Of a DNA stretch of 64,000 bases, positions 1 through 11,214 are shown one piece after another. Made by a program: the position numbers and the translations under genes. The number at the start of each line of letters is the position of its first letter. Positions within the stretch are counted from its first letter, which is position 1. Under the pieces are notes generated by a model, which saw only the letters and a list, made by a program, of their open reading frames with translations, searched no databases and was not told where the DNA came from. This stretch comes from Lumnitzera littorea (taxonomy: Eukaryota; Streptophyta; Magnoliopsida; Myrtales; Combretaceae), in assembly GCA_024138015.1 (NCBI GenBank), contig JAMXBB010000011.1, forward strand, positions 40,956,730 to 41,020,729, read 5' to 3'.

Positions 1-561
1 CCTTGAGGGCTTAGGAGACTAGTCTCTTACTTAGTTGCGACAATGGCGGTAGAAGAGTAAAATAAACACAATCATATTCTTATATGACAATATCAGTGAT
101 AGAAAAAGAAACTTCTTTCATTGATAAGAAGCAACTATCGCTTCATTTAGATGTGACAAGAGAAGAGAAGATAGAAAACCAATAAAGTTGTCTTCGGTTG
201 TTAGTAATCTTCAATTCATTTTTTTTTCCAACTTATGAAGCGCCTTTGATTTCCATAATATCATTGGTTCACTCACATTCCTTTTATGCTTCTACAACAA
301 CTACGCATCCTTTTTCCCTTGGATGCTCGATTTTGAGCTTTTTCCCTTATAGGTAGTGGTACGTTAGGAGGTTTCTCTATAGGTGTCCTCCTTTCATGCT
401 CATTGAAGAGGGTTACTTCAACAAAGCGCAGTTCATTGTATGTAAACATGTCCTTTGTTATAGGATGAAGACATCCTCCTCATTCCAATGACCCTTCATG
501 TATTGATGCCATGTTGAGGGCATTATTATTGTCATGTGACTATTAAGCCTTCCTTCCCCAT
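1..561 (-). mobile_element. Left-truncated internal region of a Tat/Ogre-like LTR retrotransposon
   Basis: This stretch lies immediately inside a tRNA-Arg-type primer-binding site at 562-579 read on the minus strand, so it should be the 5' leader of an element that continues beyond the left edge of the window. No open frame of note is visible, and no gag motif falls in these 561 bases. The assignment rests on the primer site and the LTR-like DNA to its right, not on protein similarity. Confidence 0.4.
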
Positions 562-579
562 TCCCCAATGGAGTCGCCA
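562..579 (-). promoter_or_regulatory. Primer-binding site, tRNA-Arg type
   Basis: Read on the minus strand this is TGGCGACTCCATTGGGGA. It starts with TGG (pairing with the tRNA 3' CCA) and is complementary to the GGAGTCG end I recall for plant tRNA-Arg(ACG). Ogre/Tat-lineage Ty3/gypsy elements use this primer. A TG at 588 that would end an LTR lies nine bases away. A second such site is at 51373-51390. Confidence 0.6.
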
Positions 580-587
580 AAAGAAAT

Positions 588-1260
588 GTATGGGGTTCGA
601 TATTGAAAGAGGTCATGTGCATGCTGGGTGTCAAATCGCACTATACATAACTAAGGAAATTATTTGACTTGCACATATAAGATGGTCAAGTAAGGTAGGA
701 TAGGGATGAGAAGTAAGCAGTCTTAGTAGACTTTAACACGTAAGGTGACAAGTGGAGGAGCATGATGGTATACACTCTACAATGGATGAAGAACAAGGTA
801 TTGTTCTTAGGATGTTCAAGTATTTGAACTTTAAGATAAAATTCTAGTAGAGTAACGGTGTTAGTTTGAATTTTGTCTTCTCTTCCAAATAAGGAGATGG
901 AGGGGGTATTTATAGGAGATGATAGGTGAATTCGATCTATTGGAGGATAATATTGATTAATGGTTAGGATTAAAACCTTTTATAAATAGATTTTAACTGA
1001 GCTTTTTTATGGGTTTAGGCCCAAATAAAGGGATTTATTATCTTTTAGTATGAGCAAAACCCAAAAAGGTTGAATCAAATGGACCGATCTAATGGATCTT
1101 ACTCCAAGCCCGCCATACCAAATCTGTTTTGATAATCTCAAATTTCATGGGCTTGATTCTCTAGGCCTTGTCACCCCAACCCAAAGAATCAAATTCACCT
1201 TGTTATTGGGCTTGAAGCCAATGAGTAAGATTTAGCCCTCTTTAGGATACAGTTATGGCT
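588..1260 (-). repeat. 5' LTR-like region of the Tat/Ogre-like element
   Basis: On the minus strand the segment ends in ...CCCCATACA just before the tRNA-Arg primer site, as an LTR should. It carries a TATA-type CTATAAATA on the minus strand at about 907-915. The distal boundary is not visible and 1260 is only where I stop seeing LTR-like sequence. No partner 3' LTR is in the window. The end resembles the LTR end at 51369 (AACCCC...CTACA), which supports a shared lineage. Confidence 0.4.
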
Positions 1261-1802
1261 ATCATTTTTAGCATCGTGTCTTCAAGACATATTTCTTGAG
1301 AATACACGATTTGAAGTGTCATAGTTTTAGATTTATTTTTGATGTTATTGTATTGTGGAATTAAAAAAAAAAAGAAAACAATTTTTTTTTTTTTTTGCTA
1401 TAAGTAGCATTCTTCTTTATTTTTTATAAGAGAATGGATTAATTTTAGCGATTTTATGGGTTATAAAAAGACCCTCATTTTTCCTAAAACATATCTAATT
1501 AATGTCAATGAATGCATTAACTTGACATTATGAGTTATATATGTCCCAGTAAGTACATTCATAAGTTCAGTATTTAAGGCACTGTCGGTTTCCTTCAACT
1601 GACATTTACATCTAGATTGAATTAAGCGTTCGAAAATCGAAATGGAAGGTTTCTTTGACTTGACCACCGATAGGTTAAACCTACAAAATAAGGAAATTAA
1701 AAAAAAAAAAAAATGTAGTGGATGCTTACGCTTTGTCCACCTCAAATTATACCATACACCGATTCATACAATTGCAATTGAGAAAAGCATATCTTAAAAA
1801 GG
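1261..1802. other. Intergenic DNA upstream of the prolamin-like gene
   Basis: AT-rich, with homopolymer A and T runs at 1363-1396 and 1699-1713. I see no gene, RNA or well-formed TATA box at a fitting distance before 1803, although it must hold the promoter of the 1803 gene if that gene is active. Confidence 0.5.
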
Positions 1803-2174
1803 ATGGAAAAGTTGCTACACATGTCCTTGGTCATGTTTACCTTATGTCGAATGATTCTTGTAGAGGCTGAGAAAAGATATCCATGGGATGGCGAGATATT
1901 GCCTCCACAGCCAAGGATGGGATGGAATATATATTTAAGAAGATGTGCTGCAACATTAACAGAAGGATGTGCGCAACAATATTATGATTATATTTTCTAT
2001 AGACAGAGTGATTTGGTGATAAATTGCTGCAACAAGCTTGCCAAAATGGACAAACTGTGCATTAAAATAATGGCATACACATTTTCAAGAATTGCCAAAT
2101 ATCGAAGGTGGAAAGGACATATATACGATAGAAGTACGGAAGGATATCGTGACTGTCTTCAGAGAGCTTTGTAG
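1803..2174 (+). CDS. Small secreted prolamin-like (ECA1/egg-cell-secreted type) cysteine-rich protein
   Basis: A 123-residue intronless frame. The first ~23 residues are hydrophobic and end at a plausible cleavage site (...LVEAEK), so secretion is likely. The mature part has six cysteines at residues 48, 56, 75, 76, 86 and 118, spaced C-x7-C-x18-CC-x9-C-x31-C. This is the signature of the plant prolamin-like domain (formerly DUF1278), found in ECA1 gametogenesis-related and egg-cell-secreted proteins, where paired cysteines form three disulphides. Known relatives are small intronless genes expressed in female gametophyte or other reproductive tissue; that role here is inference. The start is in good context (AAAAAGGATGG). 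It stands alone between retrotransposon remnants with no stop or frameshift, which argues it is a live gene. Exact subfamily and expression are unknown. Confidence 0.8.
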   Translation: MEKLLHMSLVMFTLCRMILVEAEKRYPWDGEILPPQPRMGWNIYLRRCAATLTEGCAQQYYDYIFYRQSDLVINCCNKLAKMDKLCIKIMAYTFSRIAKYRRWKGHIYDRSTEGYRDCLQRAL

Positions 2175-2429
2175 TTATCATATTCTATAAAATTATTAAT
2201 TTATTCAAGGAAAAAACAACCAAAAATGGTGCTAAAGTTCTATTACCCTTTTCTATTTGAATTTTTAGACAATTGATTTTTCAATTTAAGTTCTCTATCT
2301 TTTTTATGGAAGTGAAATGTGCCTCCCTTTGTTACTTATTTAGGTAAGAGGTGACATGTGCAATGCTTTATTTTATCCATATTATTTGATTTAAAAGTTT
2401 TTTAATTAACTATAAGGAAATACTGCACC

Positions 2430-2527
2430 AACAATGTGTATGCACACTGACATAAACACAGTTCTCCCTCTAGTATGGAACGAGTTTGAATCCTACAATT
2501 GTGTAAGATGTAAAAAAAAAAAAAAAA
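2430..2527 (+). repeat. Possible SINE 3' portion
   Basis: An RNA polymerase III B-box-like stretch (GAGTTTGAATCC, about 2480-2492) is followed by a short spacer and a 17-base A run at 2511-2527, the layout of a plant SINE tail. No convincing A box is seen, so it may be a fragment or chance. Confidence 0.25.
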
Positions 2528-3709
2528 GTGAAATATTAATTACAAAAAGATTTAGTAGTTTATTACATGCAAGAGTATGGATTAGAAATATGTAACAAAG
2601 AATGTATAACATATAATATAAGTTGTGGGAAAATATTAACAAAAAGAATTGCATCAATAGTTGTCTTTCTTAAAACAATGCCATTTAAGAGTTGTTGTAT
2701 GTAAATATCATATAAAACAATGTGCCATTCAATAATTCCCTAAATGATCGGCCCTAACCTGTTGAGAAAATCATAAACTCTTTGTACATCAAGCTATAAA
2801 TGTAAATTTGTAGATAGAGGAGATTACATAAAGTTCTAGAAAGAGAAAAATGGTTAATATAGAAATAATTGATAACAGCAGAATGTAACTAACAAGAATC
2901 TTTATAAGGTCGATGTGGATGGATGTACACCTATTAATTCTATGGAATCCAGACAATAAAATAAGGTCCTTTGAATTGAATAATACTAAAAAGAAGTGAA
3001 GAAACAATATTCTAAAAGTGCTTAACATTCCTTGTACTTATGATTTGTTCATCATTAGTATGTCTTCATTTGATTAAGTATAATTACATGTTACATATGA
3101 TAAAATAAAATTATATATGATAAAATACAATTATAAAGCAAGAGTATGTAATTAAATAATTTATTTACTCAAAGACGACGCTATCGTTATTAAATAAAGG
3201 TTATCCATTAAAAAACATTGCCTCTCTTGCTCCATTTCCTTAATCACTTATTTTAGTTATCTTAATGAAAGATAATTTGTCAATTTAGCCCTAACCAAAG
3301 TTTTAGTTCATAAGGTTATTTCTCTATTGGAAGAACATACAAATGTTGTTTCTTGATTAATGAAAATAAATATATGACAAACACTGAAAAAGTAAAAGTA
3401 AGAAGCTTAAACTTATTATAGAAGGCGTGTGTTGAGGAGTGATAGTAGATTTTTTTTTTTTTTAATTAAATGGCTAAATACCTCTAGAGTACATATCTAT
3501 TATCATAGAGTCATAAATGAAAATCTCATGTGTAGATTACATCCATAAAATGTTAAAAGATAAAAGAAATAATTTAATATTTATGACCAGAATTAATCAA
3601 AAGTAAAATTTCATATGGTAGAGAGTAAGATGTCTTATTTTGAATTCATTTGTGAAGGAATGAAGACAACAACAATTTCATTTGCAATTAATTAAAGATA
3701 ATCAATTTC
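2528..3709. other. AT-rich intergenic DNA, nothing recognised
   Basis: Short frames on both strands are low complexity with no domain signature. No RNA gene or clear element end was seen. Confidence 0.5.
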
Positions 3710-3710
3710 T

Positions 3711-3732
3711 TCTCTCTCTCTCTCTCTCTCTC
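3711..3732. repeat. (TC)n microsatellite
   Basis: About ten TC dinucleotides followed by a T run, just outside the left LTR of the copia element. Confidence 0.9.
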
Positions 3733-3781
3733 CTTTTTTTTTTAATTTAAAATGGTAATATTCTTTAAATAATGGGAAGAT

Positions 3782-3975
3782 TGTAAATCGTAGGTTAAGA
3801 ACTTTAGCTTAAGAGAGCTGAAGATGAATATATTAGCAATGTAATAGTGAGATGAAATGTAACTTCATCAATTTGTTATGATAGTTACAATAGGCTATTT
3901 ATAATACAACTATGTAAACTAGACTACCAACATGAAAGTAACAATTGGACCCATGATATATGTACACATGTAACA
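3782..3975 (-). repeat. 3' LTR of copia element
   Basis: 194 bp, aligned over its full length with 8450-8643. It shares the block GTTACAATAGGCTATTTATA and the terminal GTAACA. Minus-strand sequence entering it from the right is purine-rich (AAGCAGGAGGTGG), consistent with a decayed polypurine tract. Confidence 0.85.
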
Positions 3976-4059
3976 AATCATTATCCACCTCCTGCTTACT
4001 CTTTAAGTTGGAGCTTCTCATAAGCCCAACTTGGAAACTAAGTATTGTAATTGAGTAAT

Positions 4060-4340
4060 CTTCAGAGCCTTAGTAAGAATATCAGCAACCTAATGAACAG
4101 TGGGAATATACAATGGTTAAATGAATCTTGAAGCTAAATGGTCTTTAAGGAAATGCACATCAATATTAATATGTTTGGTGTATGCAAGCAAGGATTATAG
4201 GAAATTTGTAAAGCAGAACGGTTGTCACACATAAGAGGAATAGGGTATTGTAAAGAAAGACCCAACTCCCTCAAAATATAACACAAAGAAGTTGTTTGGT
4301 TGCAACTACGAAGCTTCTATACTCCGCCTTCATTGCTAAT
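4060..4340 (-). pseudogene. Copia RNase H domain remnant
   Basis: Minus-strand translation gives the copia RNase H signature around CDNRSALQI followed by SYNP, then an HIEIDVHFLKDH-like stretch at about 4130-4180 (family consensus: CDNQAA...NP.FHERTKHIEID.HF). Interrupted by stops and frame changes. It lies between the reverse transcriptase and the 3' LTR, as expected. Confidence 0.7.
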
Positions 4341-4740
4341 GTAGAAACAATGGATTATTTCTTGGTTTTCTAAGAAACTAAAACATCACCAAGCATCTCA
4401 CAGTATCTTGATAAAGATTTACGATCCTTACTACTAGATCCCTAATTAGGATCAGGAAAAAGCCTTCAACTTCAACTTGTTATCAGTTGAAAAGAGAAGT
4501 CTTAAAGATATGGTGCCTTCTAAATAAACAAGTGAAATAGAGCATCTAAGTGTGGTTTCCTTAGTCTTAACAAACATTAGCTAAGCCTACGTGCAGTAAA
4601 TGAGATGTCAGGATGAGTAAGATTTACGTATAACAACTATGTAACAAGTTTTCTATACAAATTTGGATCAGGCAAGAGATCCCTTATAGAGTTATCTACA
4701 TAGGAAACAATGTTGGATGCACCCCTGCTATGCCAACACT

Positions 4741-5400
4741 TTATAAAATATCAAAAACATACTTCCTTTGGTTTACTAAATTTCTTTGGTCTATTCGATA
4801 AAGATTCAAACTAAGAAAAAGACATGCATAATCATGGTCTTTGATTGTAAACTCTTCTTCCAATATGCTCTTAAGATGAGAAATGAAAAAAGTATCCAAG
4901 CTTGTAATGAGCATATCATCAATATACAATAGAATAAAAGCATAGCCACTTGAACTTTGATATGAGAACAAAGAATGATCATGAGTAGATTAAGAGAAAC
5001 CCAATGAAACAAGGAATTTCCATTTTCAAGAAGCTTGTTTTAAACCATATAAAGACTTCTTAAGCTTACACACTTAATATAGAAAAGCCTTAGTATACCC
5101 TTCAGAAGGAATCATATAAAATCTTCATTCAAGTAAACATGCAAAAATGCATTATTTACATCTATTTAGAACAAAGGCTTAGAAGATTTTATTGCTATAG
5201 CTAACAAGATACACACGGAATCTAATTTAGCAACTAGAGAAAATATGTCATGATAATCCTTCCCTTCCACTTGTGTAAACCCTTTGCAACAAGTCATGCC
5301 TTAAACCTCTCAATTGTACCATCCGTTTTATACTTGATTTTATAGACTAATTTTGAACCTACAACTTTCTTTCTTTTAGGCAAAGTAGTCAATTATCAAG
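4741..5400 (-). pseudogene. Copia reverse transcriptase remnant
   Basis: The catalytic motif reads YIDDML (minus strand, about 4913-4929), inside GYAFILLYIDDMLITS, matching the copia YVDDML box. The following ESILEEEF-type stretch and KDHDY region fit the family (...L...F.MKDLG). Frames upstream to about 5400 contain further conserved pieces but are split by stops. The two catalytic aspartates are kept although the enzyme is clearly dead. Confidence 0.8.
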
Positions 5401-5676
5401 TTTCATTACTTTCTAATGCATCTAATCCATTTTGCATTACAATTTGCCATTATTTACTTTTAGATGCTTCTAAGTAAAAATTAAGCTCTTGAATAAGTAA
5501 AACTTTAGACAAAGAAGCCACAAAATAAGTAGGGTAGTGAACAAAAGTGGATAAGTCAAATAAAGGGTAAGGTGTGTATAAACAAATTTAGTACAAATGG
5601 CAAAACAATCAATAGCAGCTAATGTTGATTCTTGTTGTATAGATTGTACAGTCATTCAACCATTGAGATGTCTTCC

Positions 5677-6560
5677 TTAACTTACTATATCTTCGCAACT
5701 GTAATGGTAGCTGATGAGAAGCAGAACTAATATCAAGAGGGTGATCAATAAAGGATTGATCAATGGAAGAAACAATGGGCTAATCAGGTGAAGGATTATG
5801 GGGTTGACTAATAAATTGATAAGGATCTGAATGTGTATCAAACAACATCGGACTCTGATTAGAAAGCATATCATGACCACCACATTGCAACTCATTAGAA
5901 ACAGTTGGTTGTAGATTTTGACATTGGAAGGAAAAATTCCTTCAAAGAAAACATATATAGAAATGACAATTTGTTTATAGGCAAATTTATCTTTAGGAAT
6001 TGGATACTTAGCAACAAAACATAAGCAGTTAATGACCCTCAAAATATCATATGTAAGAGCATACCCAAACAACTTCTCAAATGGAAATTTCCATTCCAAA
6101 CTTAGCATTGGCATTTTGTTAATCAAATTGGTTGCCGTAAGCACATACTCTCCCTAAAACTCATTGGGTAAATATGCATGAATTCTCAAAGCCCTTGATG
6201 TATCCAATAGATGCCTATGTTTCCTTTCTACCTGACCATTTTGTTGAGGTGTATAAGTGATTAGTGAACAATTCCTAAACCATGAAAAAGGAATTTGCAC
6301 ATACTGGACATAAATTTAGAGCTATTTTTTGTCCTTACAAATTTAGGGGCTATAGAGAAATGATTAGCCACATAAGAAAAGAACTGCTGAAGTATTGAAG
6401 GAACTTAGTGTATGTGATGAAGTATGCAAGTCCATGTTGATTTGGTAAAATCATTAATAATAGTCAACAAGTACCTAGCCTTAGATAGCAACAACTCCAT
6501 ATGGGCCCTAAACATCTACATATAAAAGTTCAAAACAAAAGTAGGAGAACAAACGCTTCT
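5677..6560 (-). pseudogene. Copia integrase core and C-terminal remnant
   Basis: The minus strand at 5990-6144 encodes LINKMPMLSLEWKFPFEKLFG then INCLCFVAKYP...KDKF. This is the plant copia integrase C-terminal region (LINRMP...L...PYE.L....L+VFGCLCF......DKF). The core toward 6560 is recognisable in pieces only, in shifting frames. Confidence 0.75.
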
Positions 6561-6590
6561 TTCAAAAGGTAGCTTATGGAATTTAGCTTC

Positions 6591-6869
6591 TTAGCACACA
6601 TCACAAACAAAGTGTTGAAAGTCATAGTGTTTACAAACATCCGAATATTGAAGTTTAGAAATTGAGCTATGACCTATTCTAGCATGAAACAAATCAAGAG
6701 AAAGAGAAGAATTACATGTGTTTGAGTTACATAGAGGAACAAAACTACAAGGAGTAGAACTAGCCACTATAATATGATGAGTATTGTCTTCATCATGAAG
6801 AATATATAAGCCACATAAAGCTCTAGTTACTACCATTGTTTTCTTAAGATTTTGATCTTGAAAATGCAT
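6591..6869 (-). pseudogene. Copia GAG-pre-integrase zinc-binding domain
   Basis: A 92-codon open stretch. HARIGH supplies the two histidines of the HHCC integrase finger and the closing CDVC the two cysteines, with the hydrophobic spacing (L..LHARIGH....L) typical of plant copia GAG-pre-integrase. It sits directly upstream of the integrase core. Confidence 0.8.
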
Positions 6870-7514
6870 TTAAGAGGATTAAAAATGGCTACAAGTTGAT
6901 GATCACAAATGAGGCTATAGACTAACAAAATGTTGTGTGTGAATTATAGAATACGGTGAACATTGTAAATGACTAAAGAAGGAGAATGACAAGCTGAACC
7001 AAGTTCAGTAGTGGCAATGGTGTTGCCATCAGGCAACTTCACATTAATAGGTTATAAGAGTTAGCATATGTTATGTAGGATAGAAGAAAAAGGGGTCCTG
7101 TCATTTGTGACGCCTATGTCCACTATCGAAGTTGCCTCATTGTTACTAAGAGCATTTAGAGAAAAGAAAGCAGCATAAATCGTACCTATAAAATGCACAT
7201 TATTTACCATTGCAGCAACTCCCTATGAACCTTTTCCTTTCATTAGCCAAAGCATCTCATAGCACATGTTTTGAACTAACTACTGATCATTGAGACTCAA
7301 CTACTGCTCTTCTTCACAACTAACTTCTTCATCATGGTCAAAAGTGTATTCATGACCTTATTGTTGTTATCGTTGGGAATTTTATCAAATTTGTGCTACC
7401 AACGAACAAAGCATGAACAAAACTAATGACTGGACTCATTAATGTAGTAGTACTAGAAATAGACATTGTAGCATCCACATTCGTAACTTTCCCTTTCATG
7501 ATTCTTTTGCCTTT

Positions 7515-7590
7515 AAACCATTCAAGATAACCAATTATTTGAAAACAATTCTCAATTGAGTTCCCTTTAACCTTACAATGTCGATACTCT
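7515..7590 (-). pseudogene. Copia gag zinc-knuckle remnant
   Basis: Minus-strand reading gives YRHCKVKGNSIENCFQIIGY. Plant copia gags have CxHCKxxGHxxxxCFxxxGYPxW here. The first cysteine is replaced and the histidine is now N, so metal binding would be lost. Confidence 0.7.
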
Positions 7591-8437
7591 ACTTTATCCT
7601 TCCCTTTCTTCTTATCATTAGCATTAAAATTCCTCCCACAAATAGCAAGAGTAGAAGCATTAGAATCTAGGCCTAAGTTTAAAGAAACTTATCTTTGCTT
7701 TTCAATTTGTTGGATTAGATAAAATGCCTTATTAACCAAAGGTATAGGATCCATTAAGAGAATTTGATTGCGAACACAATCACATACTTCATTAAGACCA
7801 ATAAAAAAATTACATGAGCCTAGTTTGTGATTCAAAATCAAGAAACTTTTCTCTCAAATTACATGAACATTAATTCATAACACCACACATATAATTAGGA
7901 TACACATGAAGTTACTGTAATTTGTCTTAACACTTCTTGAGCTTACTATAACAAGTTCTAACACTTTGGTTATTTTGCTTGAGATTATTAACATTATACT
8001 GTAACTGAAAAACTAATGGCCCAATTGAAACCCTAAATTGCTCTATTATTTGTCCTAAAGTTGTCTAGCTGATTGCGTGTCTAAGAATGTTTGTGAAATT
8101 TCACTAATCAAAGAGTTTAATATTCAGCAACAAACCATATAATCGCATAAATGCCATCTAACTAAATTAGAAGAATCATCATTAGGTTTCTCAATTGTAC
8201 CGTTTATAAATCTAAGTTTCAATTTAGACGAAGACCCATCCTAACTATGCTATTCTGACCTAAGTGATTAGTTCCATTGAAAATTAACATTGCAATAAGC
8301 AAATTAAGGTTCTTAGAACTAGAAAGATGAAGTGGATCGATAATCGAAGGATCTACTAAACTTGTGCTACTAGAACCTATTATTAGACTCATGATTAAGG
8401 AGTAATTCAGTGAAGATGATACCTTGATCTTGATAAG

Positions 8438-8449
8438 GCTCTAATACCA
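8438..8449 (-). promoter_or_regulatory. Primer-binding site (initiator tRNA-Met)
   Basis: Minus strand TGGTATTAGAGC, one mismatch from the canonical TGGTATCAGAGC of plant LTR elements. It abuts the LTR end at 8450 with no spacer, fixing the element's orientation. Confidence 0.9.
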
Positions 8450-8643
8450 TGTGAATCGAAAATCAAGAACTTCAGCCTAAGAGAGTCAAATATGAATAAA
8501 TTGGTAATGTAACGTTGAGATGAAATGTAGCTTCCTTGATCTATAATGATAGTTACAATAGGCTATTTATAATATAGCTAAGTAAACTAAATTGCTAATG
8601 AGAAAGCAATAAGTGGACCTACGATATATTTACACGTGTAACA
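8450..8643 (-). repeat. 5' LTR of copia element
   Basis: 194 bp, TG...CA, equal in length to the left LTR. It contains CTATTTATAATATAGC, whose minus strand offers a weak TATA. The LTR carries promoter and polyadenylation signals in intact elements. Confidence 0.85.
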
Positions 8644-8648
8644 AATAA

Positions 8649-9507
8649 CTAGCCTAAGTATTGGTAAGTTATGTATATTTCATAAAGATTTCAATTTGGT
8701 TTATGTAGAAAAAAGAAGTTACTACTTTGTTAGTCCTAAAATGTTCATTTTTCTGTCATTTGCTTAATTGAGAGGATAGAGGAGTAAATTTCCTTCACAA
8801 ATAATCAATAAATATTTCATATATTTATCTTTAACCTAAACAACAATAACATGTGTACCCAATCAATCCCACACAATATCAAAACCCTAAACTTAGCATT
8901 ATTCTTCTATTTCTTTAAATATTTACCTAACAAGTAGTGAACAAAGGAGACCTTAACGAAAATACAAATGTTACGTTAACCTAAAACCACCATTTGTTGT
9001 CGAAAGCTGCTTTCACCATGCATAGATTGATTACTTATTTGCTTGGCAAGTAGTTAATGAAGAAGTCGCAATGGAACTACAAATGATGGCATCAATTGAG
9101 AATAACCATCTGGTACCAAAACCTACTTTGACCACATGTAGATGAAGGATTGCTCAAAGTTTAGACACATATCATGGTTACGCATTTACATTTTAGGAGG
9201 CTCTTCTAAGTTGGTATAAAATCGTTTGTATAAAAATTTACGTTTTTAACCAATTTTATATGCCACGTTTTGTAGAAACTTTTGTTTTTAATCGAGTTTA
9301 TTGATTCTACATATCATCGTTGAATGGGCCAAAAATAAAAAAATACAACTAAGCATCTATTAACTCGTTAACTATTAAAGTATTAAATCATTTTCCTCTT
9401 ACTGTTCCAATTTTTTTTGTCTTTCTCTTTCTTGTAGTCTTATGTTTGATATTAATTACCTCAATTCAAGTTCCAACTCTAGTAGAAAAGTTTATAAGGA
9501 AAACTAT
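8649..9507. other. Intergenic DNA, nothing recognised
   Basis: No frame above background, no element ends. Weak degenerate similarity to transposon-derived DNA cannot be excluded. Confidence 0.4.
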
Positions 9508-9688
9508 TGTGAGACCCTATGGTAAAGTATCCTACATAGATTATAGGAGGTTGTTATATTAGTTTATAAGATAATGGTCGTGAATACCTTGTCAACATAA
9601 TTTTGAAACTTTTGGGCCAATTGGTTAAAATGGACTTATTAGTGTTTGTTGCCTTGGCTATTCATTACTTTTGGCCTAGAGCGTTACA
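9508..9688 (+). repeat. Short TRIM-like LTR (181 bp)
   Basis: Begins TGTGAGACCCTATGG and ends GCGTTACA. The start (TGTGAGxCCCACAT...) and end (GTTACA plus a tRNA-Met primer site) are those of a widespread class of short plant LTRs of non-autonomous (TRIM) elements. A degenerate primer site follows within two bases. No matching 3' LTR was found, so the element is probably truncated by the repeat array to its right. Confidence 0.45.
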
Positions 9689-9690
9689 AA

Positions 9691-9702
9691 TAGTACTAGA
9701 GT
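9691..9702 (+). promoter_or_regulatory. Degenerate tRNA-Met primer-binding site
   Basis: TAGTACTAGAGT versus TGGTATCAGAGC: all four changes are transitions. It sits two bases after the TRIM-like LTR. Confidence 0.4.
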
Positions 9703-9894
9703 GGATTCTTTGTTAATAGGTAGATGATTTGGGTTTAGCTTAGTTTAGAGAAAAGGTTTAAGAAAGGTAAGAAGTTTCACCAGGGTGTAACTCCTTGCAT
9801 ACTTCAAGATGACCTATAGGTAGTAAATAGCCCAAATTGTACACCAAAAATGGGGATATACAAATTTAACGGGATCACTGTTCGCTATTCCTCA

Positions 9895-10324
9895 ATCATG
9901 GGATTAAAGCAATCTTGCTATGATGGGTCGAAGCAATCCTACAGCAGGCTTAGCAGCTATAATGCCTTTTCGTAGAGTCGAGGTCGAAGCGACCTCATCC
10001 ATGAATAATTGAAGTAGTCATATCATAATAGCTATCGTTGCTTAGTAGAAGCATATGCTCTTGAGCACACAGAGAGCGTAATGCCCATCCTATAACACCA
10101 CTCACGAGATTGAAGCCATCTTCGCTATGATGGGTTGAAGCAATCCCATAGCAAGCTTGGTAGTCGTAATGCCTTTCCATAGAGGCGTGGTCAAAGTGAC
10201 CTCATCTATGAATGATTGAAGTAATTAGATAATAGTTACTATAATCAATCAATAGAAGCATATGCTCTTGAGCATGCGACGTATGCAATGCCCATTTCTA
10301 CAGCAATGCTCACAAGATCAAAGC
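9895..10324 (+). repeat. ~207-bp tandem repeat, left part
   Basis: Unit starts at 9902, 10108 and 10316 (GATTAAAGC, GATTGAAGC, GATCAAAGC), so periods are 206 and 208 bp. Units share GAAGCAATCC.A.AGCA, ATAATGCCTTT-type, GACCTCAT and AGAAGCATATGCTCTTGAGCA blocks. The third unit is cut after nine bases by the gypsy element and resumes at 16737. Confidence 0.85.
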
Positions 10325-11199
10325 TAATGGGAATCGAGTAACTAGCCCTTTGACCTATAGTTGGGCCCGAGGATTGGAAGGCTTGACGAGATGAATTCTT
10401 CTACTCCAATTGACTCCTGCTAAGGCCGAGTACTTCCTCACCGAGTCACTACTTAAGCCATAGCAAATGATTGTTAATCTTTCATAGATAGATTATCGAG
10501 AAATGGATGGTCGAGACAACATCCAATCCTCCCTCATGCCTAACCACTTACTCGGTATTACCCTTGCTATCATGCCAAGAGAGAGACCCTGGACTACATA
10601 AGCCGTCCCTATTTAGATAAACCAGCTAGCCGTATTGCTTTGTCAGCATCTTCTAACGACCTCACCAATATAGCATCCCCACGTATACAGGACTACGTGT
10701 AGAATCTGCCCCACTAATTATTGATTCTATGAATATTCATTTTTACCCTTTTGTATTGTTGTACATTACTATTTTAGGGTAATACCCATTTTTATCTTTT
10801 CTCCTTTTAGGCAAGTTGCCTTAAATTCTTAGGTATAAATATCCTTTGTATTTGTAAGTCATAAGAGACAGACAATCATTAATACACTTGAGTATTTTTC
10901 CTTCTTGGTGTAAACACTCTATTGTTTTACACATGGCATCATTCTTATCCTTTCCCTTGAGCAAGGTTAGGTGGCAAGTAACCTCACTGGACCAATTTGT
11001 GTGTTATATCGAATTGTGTCGTAAGTCTTCAGAAGTTCCATTGGTGTGTAATATCCTCTGGAGCTATTCGTGGGTTTTTCTTACCTTTCATTCGTCATTA
11101 TTCTTTCATGCATTTTCCTCGTTACTGCTTTCGAGCTTTTTGCAAGCTTGGACCCATTCAGGGATTGGCTTTGTCTATTCTTAGTCATGGTTCACACCA
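10325..11199 (+). repeat. 5' LTR of gypsy copy 1
   Basis: 875 bp, ending CACCA, three bases before the primer site. Its first dinucleotide is now TA (TG in the 3' LTR). It has a TATA-type GGTATAAATATCC at about 10831-10843. Colinear with 15872-16731 throughout. Confidence 0.85.
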
Positions 11200-11202
11200 T
11201 CT

Positions 11203-11214
11203 TAGTATTAGAGC
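11203..11214 (+). promoter_or_regulatory. Primer-binding site (tRNA-Met) of gypsy copy 1
   Basis: TAGTATTAGAGC, two transitions from TGGTATCAGAGC, three bases after the LTR. Confidence 0.8.

Larger units (their letters stand above)
3782..8643 (-). mobile_element. Complete but degenerate Ty1/copia retrotransposon
   Basis: A 4.86-kb element read right to left: 5' LTR (8450-8643), initiator-Met primer site, gag zinc knuckle, GAG-pre-integrase, integrase, reverse transcriptase, RNase H, 3' LTR (3782-3975). The order integrase before reverse transcriptase is diagnostic for copia. Both LTRs are exactly 194 bp and start TG/end CA. The polyprotein is broken by many stops and frameshifts, so it cannot be autonomous. 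No clean target duplication: flanks are AAGAT (3777-3781) and AATAA (8644-8648). The LTRs differ at many positions, suggesting an old insertion. Confidence 0.88.
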
